Assembly: GCA_016219425.1 (NCBI GenBank)
Contig: JACRNB010000007.1
Coordinates: forward strand, 186,001 to 250,000
Direction of reading: 5' to 3'
From: Betaproteobacteria bacterium
Lineage (GTDB): Bacteria; Pseudomonadota; Gammaproteobacteria; Burkholderiales; Thiobacillaceae
Length of the DNA: 64,000 bases
Part shown: piece by piece, positions 33,001-40,662 of the stretch
Layout of the letters: each line of letters starts with the position of its first letter
Numbering within the stretch: the stretch's first letter is position 1
Made by a program: the position numbers and the translations under genes
The notes under the pieces: generated by a model
The model's database searches: none
What the model was told of the DNA's origin: nothing
The model's input: the letters and a program-made list of their open reading frames with translations, nothing else

Positions 33001-34182
33001 CGCGGGCATGACTCGCCGTTTGTCTTCCGTCGGGTAATTCCGCACGTCGCCGTAGAGCACGATGCCGAGCGGGTCGCGCTCAATCAATTCGGGTCGGGCC
33101 GCGCGACTGTGCACAGCCAGCCAGGCGGCCAACCCCCGCAGGTCGGGGACGATGCCGCCGTCACTGCCCGCCATGAGGGCGCTAACCCGGCCTATTGGCA
33201 AGCCATCCCGTTCAATCCTTTGGGCCAGGTACTGCGCGCCGAGATACTCGGCGATGCTGCGGTGGACCGGTATGCGTTGTTGCTCGCGTTCGTCGGTTTG
33301 AAAAAGTCCAGAGGACAGCGCGGCAAACAAGGGCAGGGTCTTGGGTGGGCTCAGTTCACGCCATGGGGCATGGAGGGCATCCGCCGCGCCGTCCACCAGG
33401 GCGAACCCGGCGAGACCGGCCAACAGGTGTACCGCGCAGAGAAAACCCGCCGCTTCGAGCACGGCATCCAGGGCCGGCGCGTTGCTCCGGGTGGCGGCCT
33501 GGTGCTCCGAGTTGCAGTCCCGCGCCAGTTGGGCACAGGCGAGTTCATAGGTGGCCGCTCGACTTTCGGGCCACTGATCTTTCACCGCGCGGGCCAGTAA
33601 CCCCAAGGTTTGAGGGTTACGCAACAGATCCGCCAGTTGATGATGCTCGGCTTGGCGGATGAAACCTGCCGGGTCCGCCGCTTCATGGGTGTGCTCCAGA
33701 ATTTGGGCGACGTCGTCACGGGTCAAGGGGTCGAGGTGCAACACGGCCAGGTCCGCCCCGGTGGTGACTTCCAACAGCGCCGCGCGGTCGCTGTCGCCGT
33801 ACCAGTCCGCCTCGCGGCAGGAGAGGCGGAAGGGGGGACGCCCCAGACGCATCAAATGTCGGCGTACATGGTCCAGGGGAGTGCGCCCGTCGCCACCCCC
33901 CGCCCGCATCTCGTCCAGGCCGTCGATGAACAAGGTCTTTTCGGCCCATCCCCGCTCCAGATCGAACGCGGCGAAATCCCGCGCCCGGAGGTAGTGGCCG
34001 CCGGTGGCCGCTGCCTCTTGCTGGAAAGCCTCGGTCTTGCCCGCGCCCGGATCGCCCAGCAGGACATAGGCGTTTCGGCGCCTGAAAAACGCCAATGGAC
34101 GGCTTTCCAACTCGCCGCCCGGGTCTTCTCGAATCGTGCAGGTTCTTAAAACCAGTAGCTTGGGGGCGGGGTGACGGGTCAA
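30085..34182 (-). CDS. NACHT-like STAND NTPase with C-terminal PD-(D/E)XK-like domain
   Basis: A 1365-residue protein from the TTG at 34182 (an ATG 25 codons earlier overlaps the upstream gene more). Near the N terminus is a P-loop, VLLGDPGAGKT (residues about 41-50), and a NACHT-type Walker B, LFIDGLDEMRAG (about 84-95), then SCREADWYG and LDPLTRDDVAQILEH as in NACHT/STAND ATPases. About 900 residues of helical, repeat-like sequence follow. The last 110 residues look like a nuclease: ADIRVSF (D), VPIEIKKD (ExK) and GQLIERY. A sensor-ATPase-effector layout suggests antiviral defence, with the effector at the C terminus instead of the usual N terminus. It is coupled to the AAA gene upstream through a TTGA overlap. 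Confidence 0.7.
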   Translation of the reverse strand: MTRHPAPKLLVLRTCTIREDPGGELESRPLAFFRRRNAYVLLGDPGAGKTEAFQQEAAATGGHYLRARDFAAFDLERGWAEKTLFIDGLDEMRAGGGDGRTPLDHVRRHLMRLGRPPFRLSCREADWYGDSDRAALLEVTTGADLAVLHLDPLTRDDVAQILEHTHEAADPAGFIRQAEHHQLADLLRNPQTLGLLARAVKDQWPESRAATYELACAQLARDCNSEHQAATRSNAPALDAVLEAAGFLCAVHLLAGLAGFALVDGAADALHAPWRELSPPKTLPLFAALSSGLFQTDEREQQRIPVHRSIAEYLGAQYLAQRIERDGLPIGRVSALMAGSDGGIVPDLRGLAAWLAVHSRAARPELIERDPLGIVLYGDVRNYPTEDKRRVMPALKGEAERYAHFRFQDWNAAPFGALASPDMIPVFLELLASPSREPAHLALLDCALDALQHGPPLVELADAATLSQLDGRLELVLRDESYPFHVRESAAVLLVKESIRRPERLVALTEQFSRGLLKDEDQGLLGHLLTGLYPKHIPPDQIFDHLRPRKDSDRFTTYLGFWGHRLNKMSPDEALPILLDRLAQANRRPEGVEEEFELTRMAGDLLARGLEVHGDRIADTRLYDWLGAGLDAHGHPRIDNNPKERVSAWLSARPDRYKAVLLEGAHRCLGNEHFRYCLIRSAHRLYSATPPSNLAAWYLDQAAAAADVDLARHFFDQAVYQLPRVIEGNWVSEESLDWLEPWLSQHPQFQEQALVHTFCSLDDWRREDAARRRESRVEQKEHLQSWTEHFRNNLVAIREGSAPPKVLHDLAAIHSRLFFEVEGDTPKDRLTSVLGEDQELIQAAYAGLMRSLDRPDLPSVEEIIDLETKGREHYIRLACLVGMDERYRADPTGALQLDDDRLRKVLAFYFTWLARDDAGWYAELVRTRPDLVAGVLTAYALPLLRKGREHVNGLWPLAYDDTQAAVARLAVPALLRGFPLRAKQQLLTNALAPLLKAALRHVAAAELDRILAERLAQTSMSGGQRVYWLASGLIHSPPDYEAPLARHIGDSKARAAQLGGFFHDFPSRPYTLERLPASSHALLIELLAPDGPPDHPRGFHWVTSAMQTSDQVRAFINTLGGDPSPEATQALERLLTLPRLTPWRERLRQAAHAQRIARRKASFRHLDAGEVCRTLAHLQPANAADLAALVYDQLRDLARKIRNGGTNDYRQYWSLDASNTRPARPKPENDCRDALLSDLMERLGRLGVDAIKEGYYADEKRADIRVSFGGAAGFNVPIEIKKDSHHDLWRAIKGQLIERYTRDPGAEGYGIYLVIWFGGQDMPLPQEGKRLRSAGELEERLRQTVSAEERHRIQVLVLDCALPQA

Positions 34183-35429
34183 AGCCAATGCTCCGCCGGG
34201 TAGGAGAGAAATTCGGCCAGGGGGATGCCGCCCTCGCCGATGAGATGGCGGCGGCATGGGCCGAACTCGCGCTCAAAAGCATCCAAGCCCTTCAATGTCT
34301 GAGGAACCGCGCCGCTCTTCACCTCGATGGCCGCCAGGTGCTGGCCCCGTTCCAGTACGTAGTCCACTTCGTTGATGCCATCGCGCCAGTAATACAGGCC
34401 GCATTCCGATGTGGCCGAATTACTGAGATGGACGCCCACGGCGCTTTCCACCATCCGCCCCCGGTGACTGCGATCCGCCCTCGCCTCTTCCTTGCTGTAG
34501 CCGGAGCCGGCTGACATCAGGGCCATGTTCAGTACATTCAGCTTGGGGGAGGAGGAGCGACGGCGATGCTGTTGCCCCGCGTATTTGCGCAGTCCCCGAA
34601 TCAGCCCCGCGTTGTCCAGCAAGTCCAGGTAGTGGGCCAGGGTCACGGTGTTTCCGGCATCCTGCAACTGACCCAACATCTTGTTGAAGGACAGCTCCTG
34701 GCCCGAGTATCGGCAGCCCAGGTGGAACAAATGGCGCAACAAGGCCGGTTTATCCACCCGCGTCATCATCAGAATGTCTTTGGCGATGCTGGGTTCGATC
34801 AAACCGTTGTTGATGTAGTCGCGCCAGCGCGCCTCATCCCGGATCAGCGGCGCGCTGCCGGGGTAGCCACCGAAATAGAGATAGTCCTCCAAGTCGAAAT
34901 CGAAGGCCTCCGCCATTTCCCGGAATGACCAATGGCTGAGATGGATGGTCTCGAACCGCCCCGCGAGGCTCTCGCTCATGCCCTGCTGCATCAATAGCGG
35001 CGAGGAACCCAACAGGACGACATGCAGCGCCAGCCCCTCGGCCCGGTCGGCATCCCAGAGCCCCTTAACGACGTCTGACCAGCGGGGAACTTTCTGGATT
35101 TCATCCAGAACAAGGATGTGACCATCCGTTGCCCGGCGCGCCGCCGCCCGCGCCCGCTGCCAGGTATCGACCAACCAGGCGCCCTCTCTGGGTGACGCGA
35201 GGTAATGAGCGGTAGGTGCGGTCGTGGAGTCCTCGTCTACCATTTCTTCCTGACCATCCACGGCGATGAAGGAATAGCGCTCCGCCGGATAGCCCTTCAA
35301 CGCCTCGCGCACCATGGTGGTCTTGCCCACCTGTCGGGGGCCGGCAACAACGATCAGGAATCTTGACGATTCCGCCAGTCGAGCCAGAAGGGTATTGATT
35401 GCGGGTCGGCGATAGGGAGAGGGCATCAT
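34179..35429 (-). CDS. AAA-family ATPase with DUF4143-type C-terminal domain
   Basis: A 416-residue protein. Walker A is VAGPRQVGKTT (residues about 28-38), Walker B is HILVLDEIQKVP, and the sensor region is VVLLGSSPLLMQ, the pattern of AAA_14 ATPases. The C-terminal DUF4143 region contains YYWRDGINEVDYVLERG and HLAAIEVKSG, a PD-(D/E)XK-like motif (D then ExK). Proteins of this group are widespread and poorly understood; some sit in defence or toxin-antitoxin contexts. Its stop overlaps the start of the large NTPase, so the two form an operon. The second of two adjacent ATGs (35426) is also possible. Confidence 0.82.
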   Translation of the reverse strand: MMPSPYRRPAINTLLARLAESSRFLIVVAGPRQVGKTTMVREALKGYPAERYSFIAVDGQEEMVDEDSTTAPTAHYLASPREGAWLVDTWQRARAAARRATDGHILVLDEIQKVPRWSDVVKGLWDADRAEGLALHVVLLGSSPLLMQQGMSESLAGRFETIHLSHWSFREMAEAFDFDLEDYLYFGGYPGSAPLIRDEARWRDYINNGLIEPSIAKDILMMTRVDKPALLRHLFHLGCRYSGQELSFNKMLGQLQDAGNTVTLAHYLDLLDNAGLIRGLRKYAGQQHRRRSSSPKLNVLNMALMSAGSGYSKEEARADRSHRGRMVESAVGVHLSNSATSECGLYYWRDGINEVDYVLERGQHLAAIEVKSGAVPQTLKGLDAFEREFGPCRRHLIGEGGIPLAEFLSYPAEHWL

Positions 35430-35438
35430 TTACTTAGA

Positions 35439-35454
35439 TGAGTAGATTTACTCA
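35439..35454. promoter_or_regulatory. Palindrome upstream of the AAA/NTPase operon
   Basis: TGAGTA-GATT-TACTCA, a perfect 6-base inverted repeat in a short AT-rich patch 9 bases before the AAA ATG. A likely operator or promoter element of this operon. Confidence 0.5.
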
Positions 35455-35519
35455 CAAATGTAACGGATGCCATGAGCGACTGGCAACAAGGGGGGGCGGC
35501 GTGATGCTGAAGCCGCTCC

Positions 35520-36368
35520 CTACTCCACCGATACCCGCACCTCGTACAAGCCGCCGATGACCGCGAATTCCTCTTCGCCCCTCAGCTTGCCCGGCAGCAG
35601 GCCGTGGAAGAAGAACACCTTGGCGAGCGGTACGCGCACTTCCAGGATGTGGTCGCCGAACTCGCAGGCCCGATCCCGCTCCCGCGTGAAGGAGTTGAGA
35701 CTGTTGAGCAGGACGATGCGGTGATGCCGGGAGGTTGCGGCCTCGCCCAGTTCTTCATAGCTGTCCACGCGATTCACCCCGCGATACAGGGTGAGGTGGG
35801 TGCGCTCCGGAAGCAGGCGCGCCAGCTCGTACTGGCAATAGCTGTAGAGCAGGTCGAGCTGCGACTCCAGACTGTTGGTGTTGTACAGCCCGCCGCTGCG
35901 CTGCTCCAGGTAGTGGCGGTAGGTGTCGCCGGAGAGGTCGCGGATATCCCCGCCGTGGTGGCGCGGCAGGAGACCAAAGCGGGATTCCACCCAGCCCTTC
36001 AACACCGCCCCTTCACGCCCGTCGGCGTCAAACGCCCAGCCGCGCAGCACCCGCAGGTAGTTGGCCTTGGCCCGGCCATAGGGCCAGGCCGGGCTGTAGC
36101 CCGCCTCCTCCGGGCGCTCCAGGCTGAACGAGGCGTCCATGTGGGCAAGAAACATCTGTGCCCGCGCCTCTGCTGTGTCCAGGGCATCCAGCCGTCGAAA
36201 CAGGGGGCGGTGCAGCACCTCCACGCCATCCAGCTTGAGCGGCGCGGGGTGGCGCTGGTAGGTGAGGCTGCCCAGGATGGCCGCCGGCAGATTGCAGCGG
36301 TTGATGGGCAGCCGGGCGGTGCGCGGGAGGACGGGGGACAACGGTTTCAAACTCTCTTCCGGCTGCAT
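35520..36368 (-). CDS. draT: NAD+--dinitrogenase-reductase ADP-ribosyltransferase DraT
   Basis: A 282-residue enzyme that ADP-ribosylates NifH on a conserved arginine and inactivates nitrogenase in response to ammonium or darkness/energy loss. DraT-typical segments are LPINRCNLPAAILGSLTYQR, KLDGVEVLHRPLFRRLD and THLTLYRGVNRVDSYEE, with LNSFTRERDRACEFGDHI carrying the transferase S-F/E motifs. The ATG at 36368 is chosen because the long upstream extension is shadow sequence. NifH here retains the target Arg101, and DraG is encoded at 27575-28474. The two genes are not adjacent as they are in many diazotrophs. Confidence 0.9.
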   Translation of the reverse strand: MQPEESLKPLSPVLPRTARLPINRCNLPAAILGSLTYQRHPAPLKLDGVEVLHRPLFRRLDALDTAEARAQMFLAHMDASFSLERPEEAGYSPAWPYGRAKANYLRVLRGWAFDADGREGAVLKGWVESRFGLLPRHHGGDIRDLSGDTYRHYLEQRSGGLYNTNSLESQLDLLYSYCQYELARLLPERTHLTLYRGVNRVDSYEELGEAATSRHHRIVLLNSLNSFTRERDRACEFGDHILEVRVPLAKVFFFHGLLPGKLRGEEEFAVIGGLYEVRVSVE

Positions 36369-36419
36369 CTCGATGCGGCTATGGTAGCTCCCCTCCCGCC
36401 CAGCCACGGAAACCGCCTC

Positions 36420-36668
36420 ATGGAGCACCTGAACACCCTGCAACAACTGGGCTTCGCCCTGCCCACCCCGGCCTATCTGTTCGGGCTCATCTTCTTCGGC
36501 ATCGCCGGCTACGCCCTGTTTCGCCATGGCCGCAAGGCCGGTTTGCCCAAGGTCAAATGGATTGGGGTCGCCATGATGCTGTACCCCTATGTCGTTACCG
36601 ACACGGTGGGGCTGTACGCCGTGGGCGGCCTGCTCGCCGTAGCGGCCTGGGTGATGCGCAAACCTTAG
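36420..36668 (+). CDS. Small membrane protein, divergent from draT
   Basis: An 82-residue hydrophobic protein (MEHLNTLQQLGFALPTPAYL...) with two to three membrane segments (about residues 17-34, 47-63 and 64-78) and a basic loop RHGRKAGLPKVK between the first two. It is transcribed away from draT with a 51-base gap. Family not recognised by me. Position next to draT hints at a role in nif-related membrane signalling, but nothing in the sequence proves it. Confidence 0.6.
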   Translation: MEHLNTLQQLGFALPTPAYLFGLIFFGIAGYALFRHGRKAGLPKVKWIGVAMMLYPYVVTDTVGLYAVGGLLAVAAWVMRKP

Positions 36669-36740
36669 GGGCGACGCCCTCCCCTGCAACGCATCGGTAT
36701 CCACACAAGTCGCCACAGGCCCCCTCCCCTTCAAGGGGGG

Positions 36741-36790
36741 CGGAGGCGGGTGTAGCGCCGGCATCCTTGCCGGCGCTACACCCGCCTCCG
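36741..36790. repeat. Long perfect hairpin of the TAGCGCCGGC family
   Basis: CGGAGGCGGGTGTAGCGCCG and its inverse form a stem of about 23 base pairs with a four-base loop, at the 3' side of the small membrane gene and convergent to tag. It may end transcripts from both sides, though it lacks a T run. Confidence 0.8.
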
Positions 36791-36837
36791 CCGCACACAC
36801 GGCAAGGGCTGGCAAGGCTTGTCAGGACACAACGCGC

Positions 36838-37410
36838 TCACGCCAGCGCCGCCACCTCGCGATGCCGGGGGCAGCTCACCAGATGGTCGTTGACCATGCC
36901 CGTTGCCTGCATGTGGGCGTAGACGATGGTGCTGCCCACAAACTTGAATCCGCGCTGTTTCAGGTCGCGGCTGATGGCGTCCGACAAAGGGGTGCTGGCG
37001 GGTATTTGCGAAAGGTCGGTCCAGGCGTTCCGGATCGGGCAGCCTTCCACGAAACGCCAGAAGTAGGCATCCAGCCCGCCGAATTCCTCCCGCACCTTCA
37101 ACGTGGCGCGGGCGTTGGTGAGGGCGGATTCCACCTTGAGCCGGTTGCGCACGATGCCGGGGTCCGCCAGCAGACGGGCCACATCCTTTTCGTCAAACCG
37201 CGCCACCCGCTCGACATCGAACTCGGCAAAGGCGCGGCGGTAGCCCTCCCTTTTGCGCAGGATGGTGAGCCAGGACAGCCCCGCCTGCGCCCCCTCCAGG
37301 GTGAGGAATTCGAACAGGGCGCGCTCGTCATGCAGCGGCACGCCCCATTCGGCGTCGTGGTAGGCCACATACAGCGGGTCAGACCCGCACCAGGGGCAGC
37401 GGGCGTCCAT
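36838..37410 (-). CDS. tag: DNA-3-methyladenine glycosylase I (Tag)
   Basis: A 190-residue base-excision repair enzyme removing 3-methyladenine. It opens RCPWCGSDPLYVAYHDAEWG with the Tag-specific zinc cysteines and the E/W residues of the base pocket. FLTLEGAQAGLSWLTILRKR is the family signature, and the C-terminal zinc ligands are in VNDHLVSCPRHREV. Full length. It overlaps the VOC gene upstream by ATGA, so both share a transcript. Confidence 0.95.
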   Translation of the reverse strand: MDARCPWCGSDPLYVAYHDAEWGVPLHDERALFEFLTLEGAQAGLSWLTILRKREGYRRAFAEFDVERVARFDEKDVARLLADPGIVRNRLKVESALTNARATLKVREEFGGLDAYFWRFVEGCPIRNAWTDLSQIPASTPLSDAISRDLKQRGFKFVGSTIVYAHMQATGMVNDHLVSCPRHREVAALA

Positions 37411-37784
37411 CAGTGCTGGGAATACAGGCCGACGTGGTTGCCTTCGGTATCGCGGAACACCGCGAAGTAACCCATCTCGCCAGGAATAGCGGTCTTGGGC
37501 ACGGTGATGACGCCGCCCGCCGCCTCCACCCGCGCCAGGGGCGCGCTGAGGTCGTCGCCGCCAAACAGGTAGACCACGCAGCCCGTCGGGCCGGGGGCCT
37601 GGCCGCCTTCCATGTGGATCACCGCGCCGCCGGCGGCGGCCCCTTCTTCGTAGGGGAACAGGGCCATGTGCATGGGCCCCATGTCCTCCCGCTTCAGGCT
37701 CACGCCCAGGACGGTTTCGTAGAAACGGATGCCGCGCTCGAAGTCGGCGGTGGGGATTTCAAACCAGCTGATGACCGGGTTCAT
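37410..37784 (-). CDS. VOC-family protein upstream of tag
   Basis: A 124-residue single VOC domain (MNPVISWFEIPTADFERGIR, FYETVLGVSL, PKTAIPGEMGYFAVFRDTEG, ending NHVGLYSQH). Probably a dimeric metal-binding enzyme or binding protein of unknown substrate. The ATG at 37784 follows a GGAGAAC ribosome-binding site. A YafY-type regulator is encoded divergently with two inverted repeats between them, the usual regulator/target pairing for this kind of VOC gene. Confidence 0.82.
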   Translation of the reverse strand: MNPVISWFEIPTADFERGIRFYETVLGVSLKREDMGPMHMALFPYEEGAAAGGAVIHMEGGQAPGPTGCVVYLFGGDDLSAPLARVEAAGGVITVPKTAIPGEMGYFAVFRDTEGNHVGLYSQH

Positions 37785-37834
37785 GAAGTTCTCCTCGGGA
37801 GAGTTGTGGGAGCCCGCATTCTGCGCGGGGCTTC

Positions 37835-37887
37835 CTGACAACATGGTGTCAGCAGGGAGACGCTATCCTGACGTCGTCCTGTCAGGA
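37835..37887. promoter_or_regulatory. Two inverted repeats in the VOC/YafY intergenic region
   Basis: CTGACA-ACATGG-TGTCAG (37835-37852) and TCCTGAC-GTCGTCCT-GTCAGGA (37866-37887) share the half-site CTGACA/CTGAC. They lie between the divergent VOC and YafY-type genes and are likely binding sites of that regulator. Confidence 0.55.
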
Positions 37888-37902
37888 GTCACCCCCTCAA
37901 CC

Positions 37903-38583
37903 ATGCGCCGCGCCGACCGCCTGTTTCAGATCGTCCTCCTGCTGGGCCGCCGCCGCGCCATCACGGCGAGGGAGCTGGCTGAGGCGCTGAGGGTTTCGGA
38001 ACGCACCATCTACCGCGACATCGCCGACCTCTCCCTCTCCGGCGTGCCGGTGGAGGGCGCGGCGGGCGTGGGTTACCTGATGCGCGGCGGCTATCAGTTG
38101 CCGCCCCTGATGTTCGACCCGGAAGAACTCGCCGCCCTGGCCCTGGGCAGCCGCATGGTGCAAGGCTGGGCCGACCCGGAGCTGGGCCGGGCGGCGGAAC
38201 GCGCCCTGCTCAAGATCGAAGCGGTGCTCCCCCCGGCCCTGCAAGACCGTCCGGAAGTGCTGCTGGCGCCCGATTTCCACGTCCCCGCCGCCATGGTCGC
38301 CCCCCTGGGGTTGCTGCGCCGCGCCATCGGCGAATCCCGCAAGACCGCCTTCGCCTACACCCGCGCCGACGGCCAGGCCAGCCACCGCACGGTCTGGCCC
38401 CTGGGCCTGTTCTTCTGGGGCGAAACCTGGACCCTGGGCGCCTGGTGCGAACTCCGGAGCGAATACCGCAGCTTCCGCCTGGACCGCATGACGGGCCTGA
38501 CCCTCCAGGAAGACCGCTTCATCAGCGGCGGACTGCTGGAGGATTTCATCCGGGTAGTGTCGGCATGCGCCGCCTCGGGATAA
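37903..38583 (+). CDS. YafY-type HTH/WYL transcriptional regulator
   Basis: A 226-residue regulator. Residues 1-60 form an HTH_11 domain (MRRADRLFQIVLLLGRRRAI, then LRVSERTIYRDIADLSLSGV). The WYL domain covers about 130-220, with FFWGETWTLGAWCELRSEYR in the place where WYL proteins have their 'W-Y-L' core. Such proteins sense ligands through WYL and often control an adjacent VOC gene. The ATG at 37903 is used because the upstream frame runs into the operator region. Confidence 0.87.
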   Translation: MRRADRLFQIVLLLGRRRAITARELAEALRVSERTIYRDIADLSLSGVPVEGAAGVGYLMRGGYQLPPLMFDPEELAALALGSRMVQGWADPELGRAAERALLKIEAVLPPALQDRPEVLLAPDFHVPAAMVAPLGLLRRAIGESRKTAFAYTRADGQASHRTVWPLGLFFWGETWTLGAWCELRSEYRSFRLDRMTGLTLQEDRFISGGLLEDFIRVVSACAASG

Positions 38584-38615
38584 ACAGTGATGCGGGTGAC
38601 TGGCGGTGAACTCAT

Positions 38616-38729
38616 GGTGAGCGTTGGCAAGTGCTGCTTCCCCCTTTAAGCGCGGTGAGCGTTGGCTAGAGCGCCTTCCCCCTTTGAGCGCGGTGAGCAT
38701 TGGCAAGAGCGCCTTCCCCCTTTGAAAAA
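38616..38729. repeat. Three 38-base tandem repeats
   Basis: Units start at 38616, 38654 and 38692 with the common text GGTGAGCGTTGGC...GCGCCTTCCCCCTTT. The third runs directly into an R2 palindromic unit, suggesting the array grew from one R2 arm. Confidence 0.8.
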
Positions 38730-38819
38730 GGGGGAGTGAGGGGGATTTGAGTGTTCACAAAGGCTCGCTATCGCTCGCCAATCCCCCCTGCCCCCCTTTG
38801 GCAAAGGGGGGAAATCCCG
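38713..38819. repeat. R2 palindromic repeat
   Basis: Arms CCCCCTTTGAAAAAGGGGG and CCCCCCTTTGGCAAAGGGGG. With the 38-base repeats it fills most of the 342-base gap between the YafY regulator and the HipA-like gene. Confidence 0.82.
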
Positions 38820-38891
38820 CGCATCAAGGCCGAACTGCGCGCCCTGACCCAACAGGCCGCATTCCAACGGACGTTTCCACCTACAATATCT

Positions 38892-38921
38892 ATTCACATA
38901 TTAATTCACTGTTCAATTCAC
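38892..38921. promoter_or_regulatory. Three 12-base-spaced ATTCAC direct repeats before the HipA-like gene
   Basis: ATTCAC occurs at 38892, 38904 and 38916, immediately before the ATG at 38926. The even spacing suggests a binding site, possibly for the protein's own N-terminal winged helix. Confidence 0.45.
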
Positions 38922-38925
38922 ACCC

Positions 38926-40281
38926 ATGTCATCCCATAGCGACCACCTTCGCGCACGCCTCTCCTACGGGCCGCGTACTGCGCGACAACTGATTGAAAGC
39001 ATGGGCATCAGCCAACCGACGCTATCCCGTTCGCTGGCCGAACTGGGTGACGAAGTGGTTCGCATCGGCGCTGCTCGATCCATTCAATACGCCCTGCGCG
39101 ACCCCCTGCGCGGGCTGCCCGACATCCCCATCCACCAAGTCGATACCGAAGGCCGGATACGGCGGCTCGGCACCCTGATCCCCGTGCGGGCGGAAGGCTT
39201 CGTCATGCGTCAGGAGGATGGCGTGACCCGGCACAGCGACGGCCTGCCCTGGTGGCTGCTCGACCTGCGCCCCCAGGGTTATCTGGGCCGGGCCTATGCC
39301 GCCCGCCACGGGGCCGCACTCGGTCTGCCGGCGCGGCTCGCCGACTGGACCGACAGCCACGCCCTGCGCGCACTGCTGGCCCACGGCCATGACGGGGTGG
39401 GCAACCTGCTGCTGGGCGACGCCACCCGGGACCGCTTCCTGGCCGCCCCCATCCCCAACCCCTTCCCCGCGCCCATCCCGGCGTCGCAAAAAGCCGCGCA
39501 CTACGCCCATCTCGCCCAAGAGGCCGCCCAAGGCGACGCCCCCGGCACGTCCGCCGGGGGCGAACAGCCCAAGTTCACCGCCTACGTCATGACCTCGGAC
39601 GGCCCCCGCCACGTCCTCGTGAAATTCAGCGAAGCGGAACCCAGCCCGGTCAGCGAACGCTGGCGCGACCTGCTCCTGGCCGAACACCTCGCCCTGACCA
39701 CGCTGAGGGAAGCCGGCATCGCCGCCGCCCCAACGCGAATCATCGACCACGGCAAGCAGCGATTCCTGGAAGTCGAGCGCTTCGACCGCGTCGGCCCAAC
39801 AGGCCGGCGCGCCCTCCACTCCCTGGCCGCCCTGGACGCCGAGTTCATCGGCGCAGCCCCCCTCGGCTGGCCCGACCTGACCCGCCGCCTGGCTGCCGAC
39901 CGCCACATCCGCCCGGAAGCGGCGGCGGCGGCCCAACTCCTCTGGGCCTTCGGCGCCCTGATCGGCAACACCGACATGCACAACGGCAACCTGTCCTTCG
40001 TCGCCGAACACGGACGCCCCTACGACCTGGCCCCCGCCTACGACATGACCCCCATGGCCCTCGCCCCCCGCAGCAGCGGCGGCCTGCCCGACAGCCTCCC
40101 GGAAGCGGCCATCCACGCCAGCGTGGATAACCCCGTCTGGCGACGCGCCGAAGACTTGGCGCAGGACTTTCTGGCGCGGATAGGCCGCGCGGAGGGGTTC
40201 AGCCAGCGGTTTGGGGAGTGCATCGCCGCGCTGGAAAGGCATGTCGCGGCGGCGGGGGGGAGGATTGGGAGGTTGGGGTGA
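38926..40281 (+). CDS. HipA-family kinase with N-terminal HTH (YjjJ-type)
   Basis: A 451-residue protein. The first 55 residues are a winged-helix-like DNA-binding region (ARLSYGPRTARQLIESMGIS, then PTLSRSLAELGDEVV), which replaces the separate HipB antitoxin. The kinase core has GGEQPKFTAYV, VLVKFSEAEPSPVSERW, the catalytic loop ALIGNTDMHNGNLSF and the metal-binding PYDLAPAYDMTPM. HipA-type kinases phosphorylate tRNA synthetases or other proteins and can slow growth. The last 95 codons are duplicated as a fragment at 43695-43981. Confidence 0.87.
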   Translation: MSSHSDHLRARLSYGPRTARQLIESMGISQPTLSRSLAELGDEVVRIGAARSIQYALRDPLRGLPDIPIHQVDTEGRIRRLGTLIPVRAEGFVMRQEDGVTRHSDGLPWWLLDLRPQGYLGRAYAARHGAALGLPARLADWTDSHALRALLAHGHDGVGNLLLGDATRDRFLAAPIPNPFPAPIPASQKAAHYAHLAQEAAQGDAPGTSAGGEQPKFTAYVMTSDGPRHVLVKFSEAEPSPVSERWRDLLLAEHLALTTLREAGIAAAPTRIIDHGKQRFLEVERFDRVGPTGRRALHSLAALDAEFIGAAPLGWPDLTRRLAADRHIRPEAAAAAQLLWAFGALIGNTDMHNGNLSFVAEHGRPYDLAPAYDMTPMALAPRSSGGLPDSLPEAAIHASVDNPVWRRAEDLAQDFLARIGRAEGFSQRFGECIAALERHVAAAGGRIGRLG

Positions 40282-40356
40282 CGCGGGTTGGGGAGCGGGT
40301 TACTGCCATTTCGGTCATCCGGGCGACCTATTGATCCGGCCCGCAATTGTCTGGAT

Positions 40357-40456
40357 CGTCATTCCCGCGAAAGCGGGAATCCAGTTTGTTCATCTGGTTG
40401 ATTCTTATGGGAAATCCGTCTGACGACCTTGAGGCTAGGTTGCGCGGGAATGACGA
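40357..40456. repeat. R6 repeat in a gene-free gap
   Basis: CGTCATTCCCGCGAAAGCGG and an inverted arm GCGCGGGAATGACG. The 381-base stretch 40282-40662 between the HipA-like and reverse-transcriptase genes, which converge, otherwise shows nothing I recognise. Confidence 0.75.
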
Positions 40457-40662
40457 CAAATTCGAACCGGCTCAAGTTTTATGTGACCGCTACCGACCTG
40501 ACGCAGGAGTTCGCCTGGATGCGACGACCGTCTCTTGCTCGGCCTGAGCCGCCATTTGCTGGGCCGACAGCAGCAGTCGGCTATGCGCCGGTGCGTGGCC
40601 TTTCAGGGAGAAATAATGCTGAACGGCGGCTTTTCTGGTCGGCGAATTCTTGCTCACGACAC

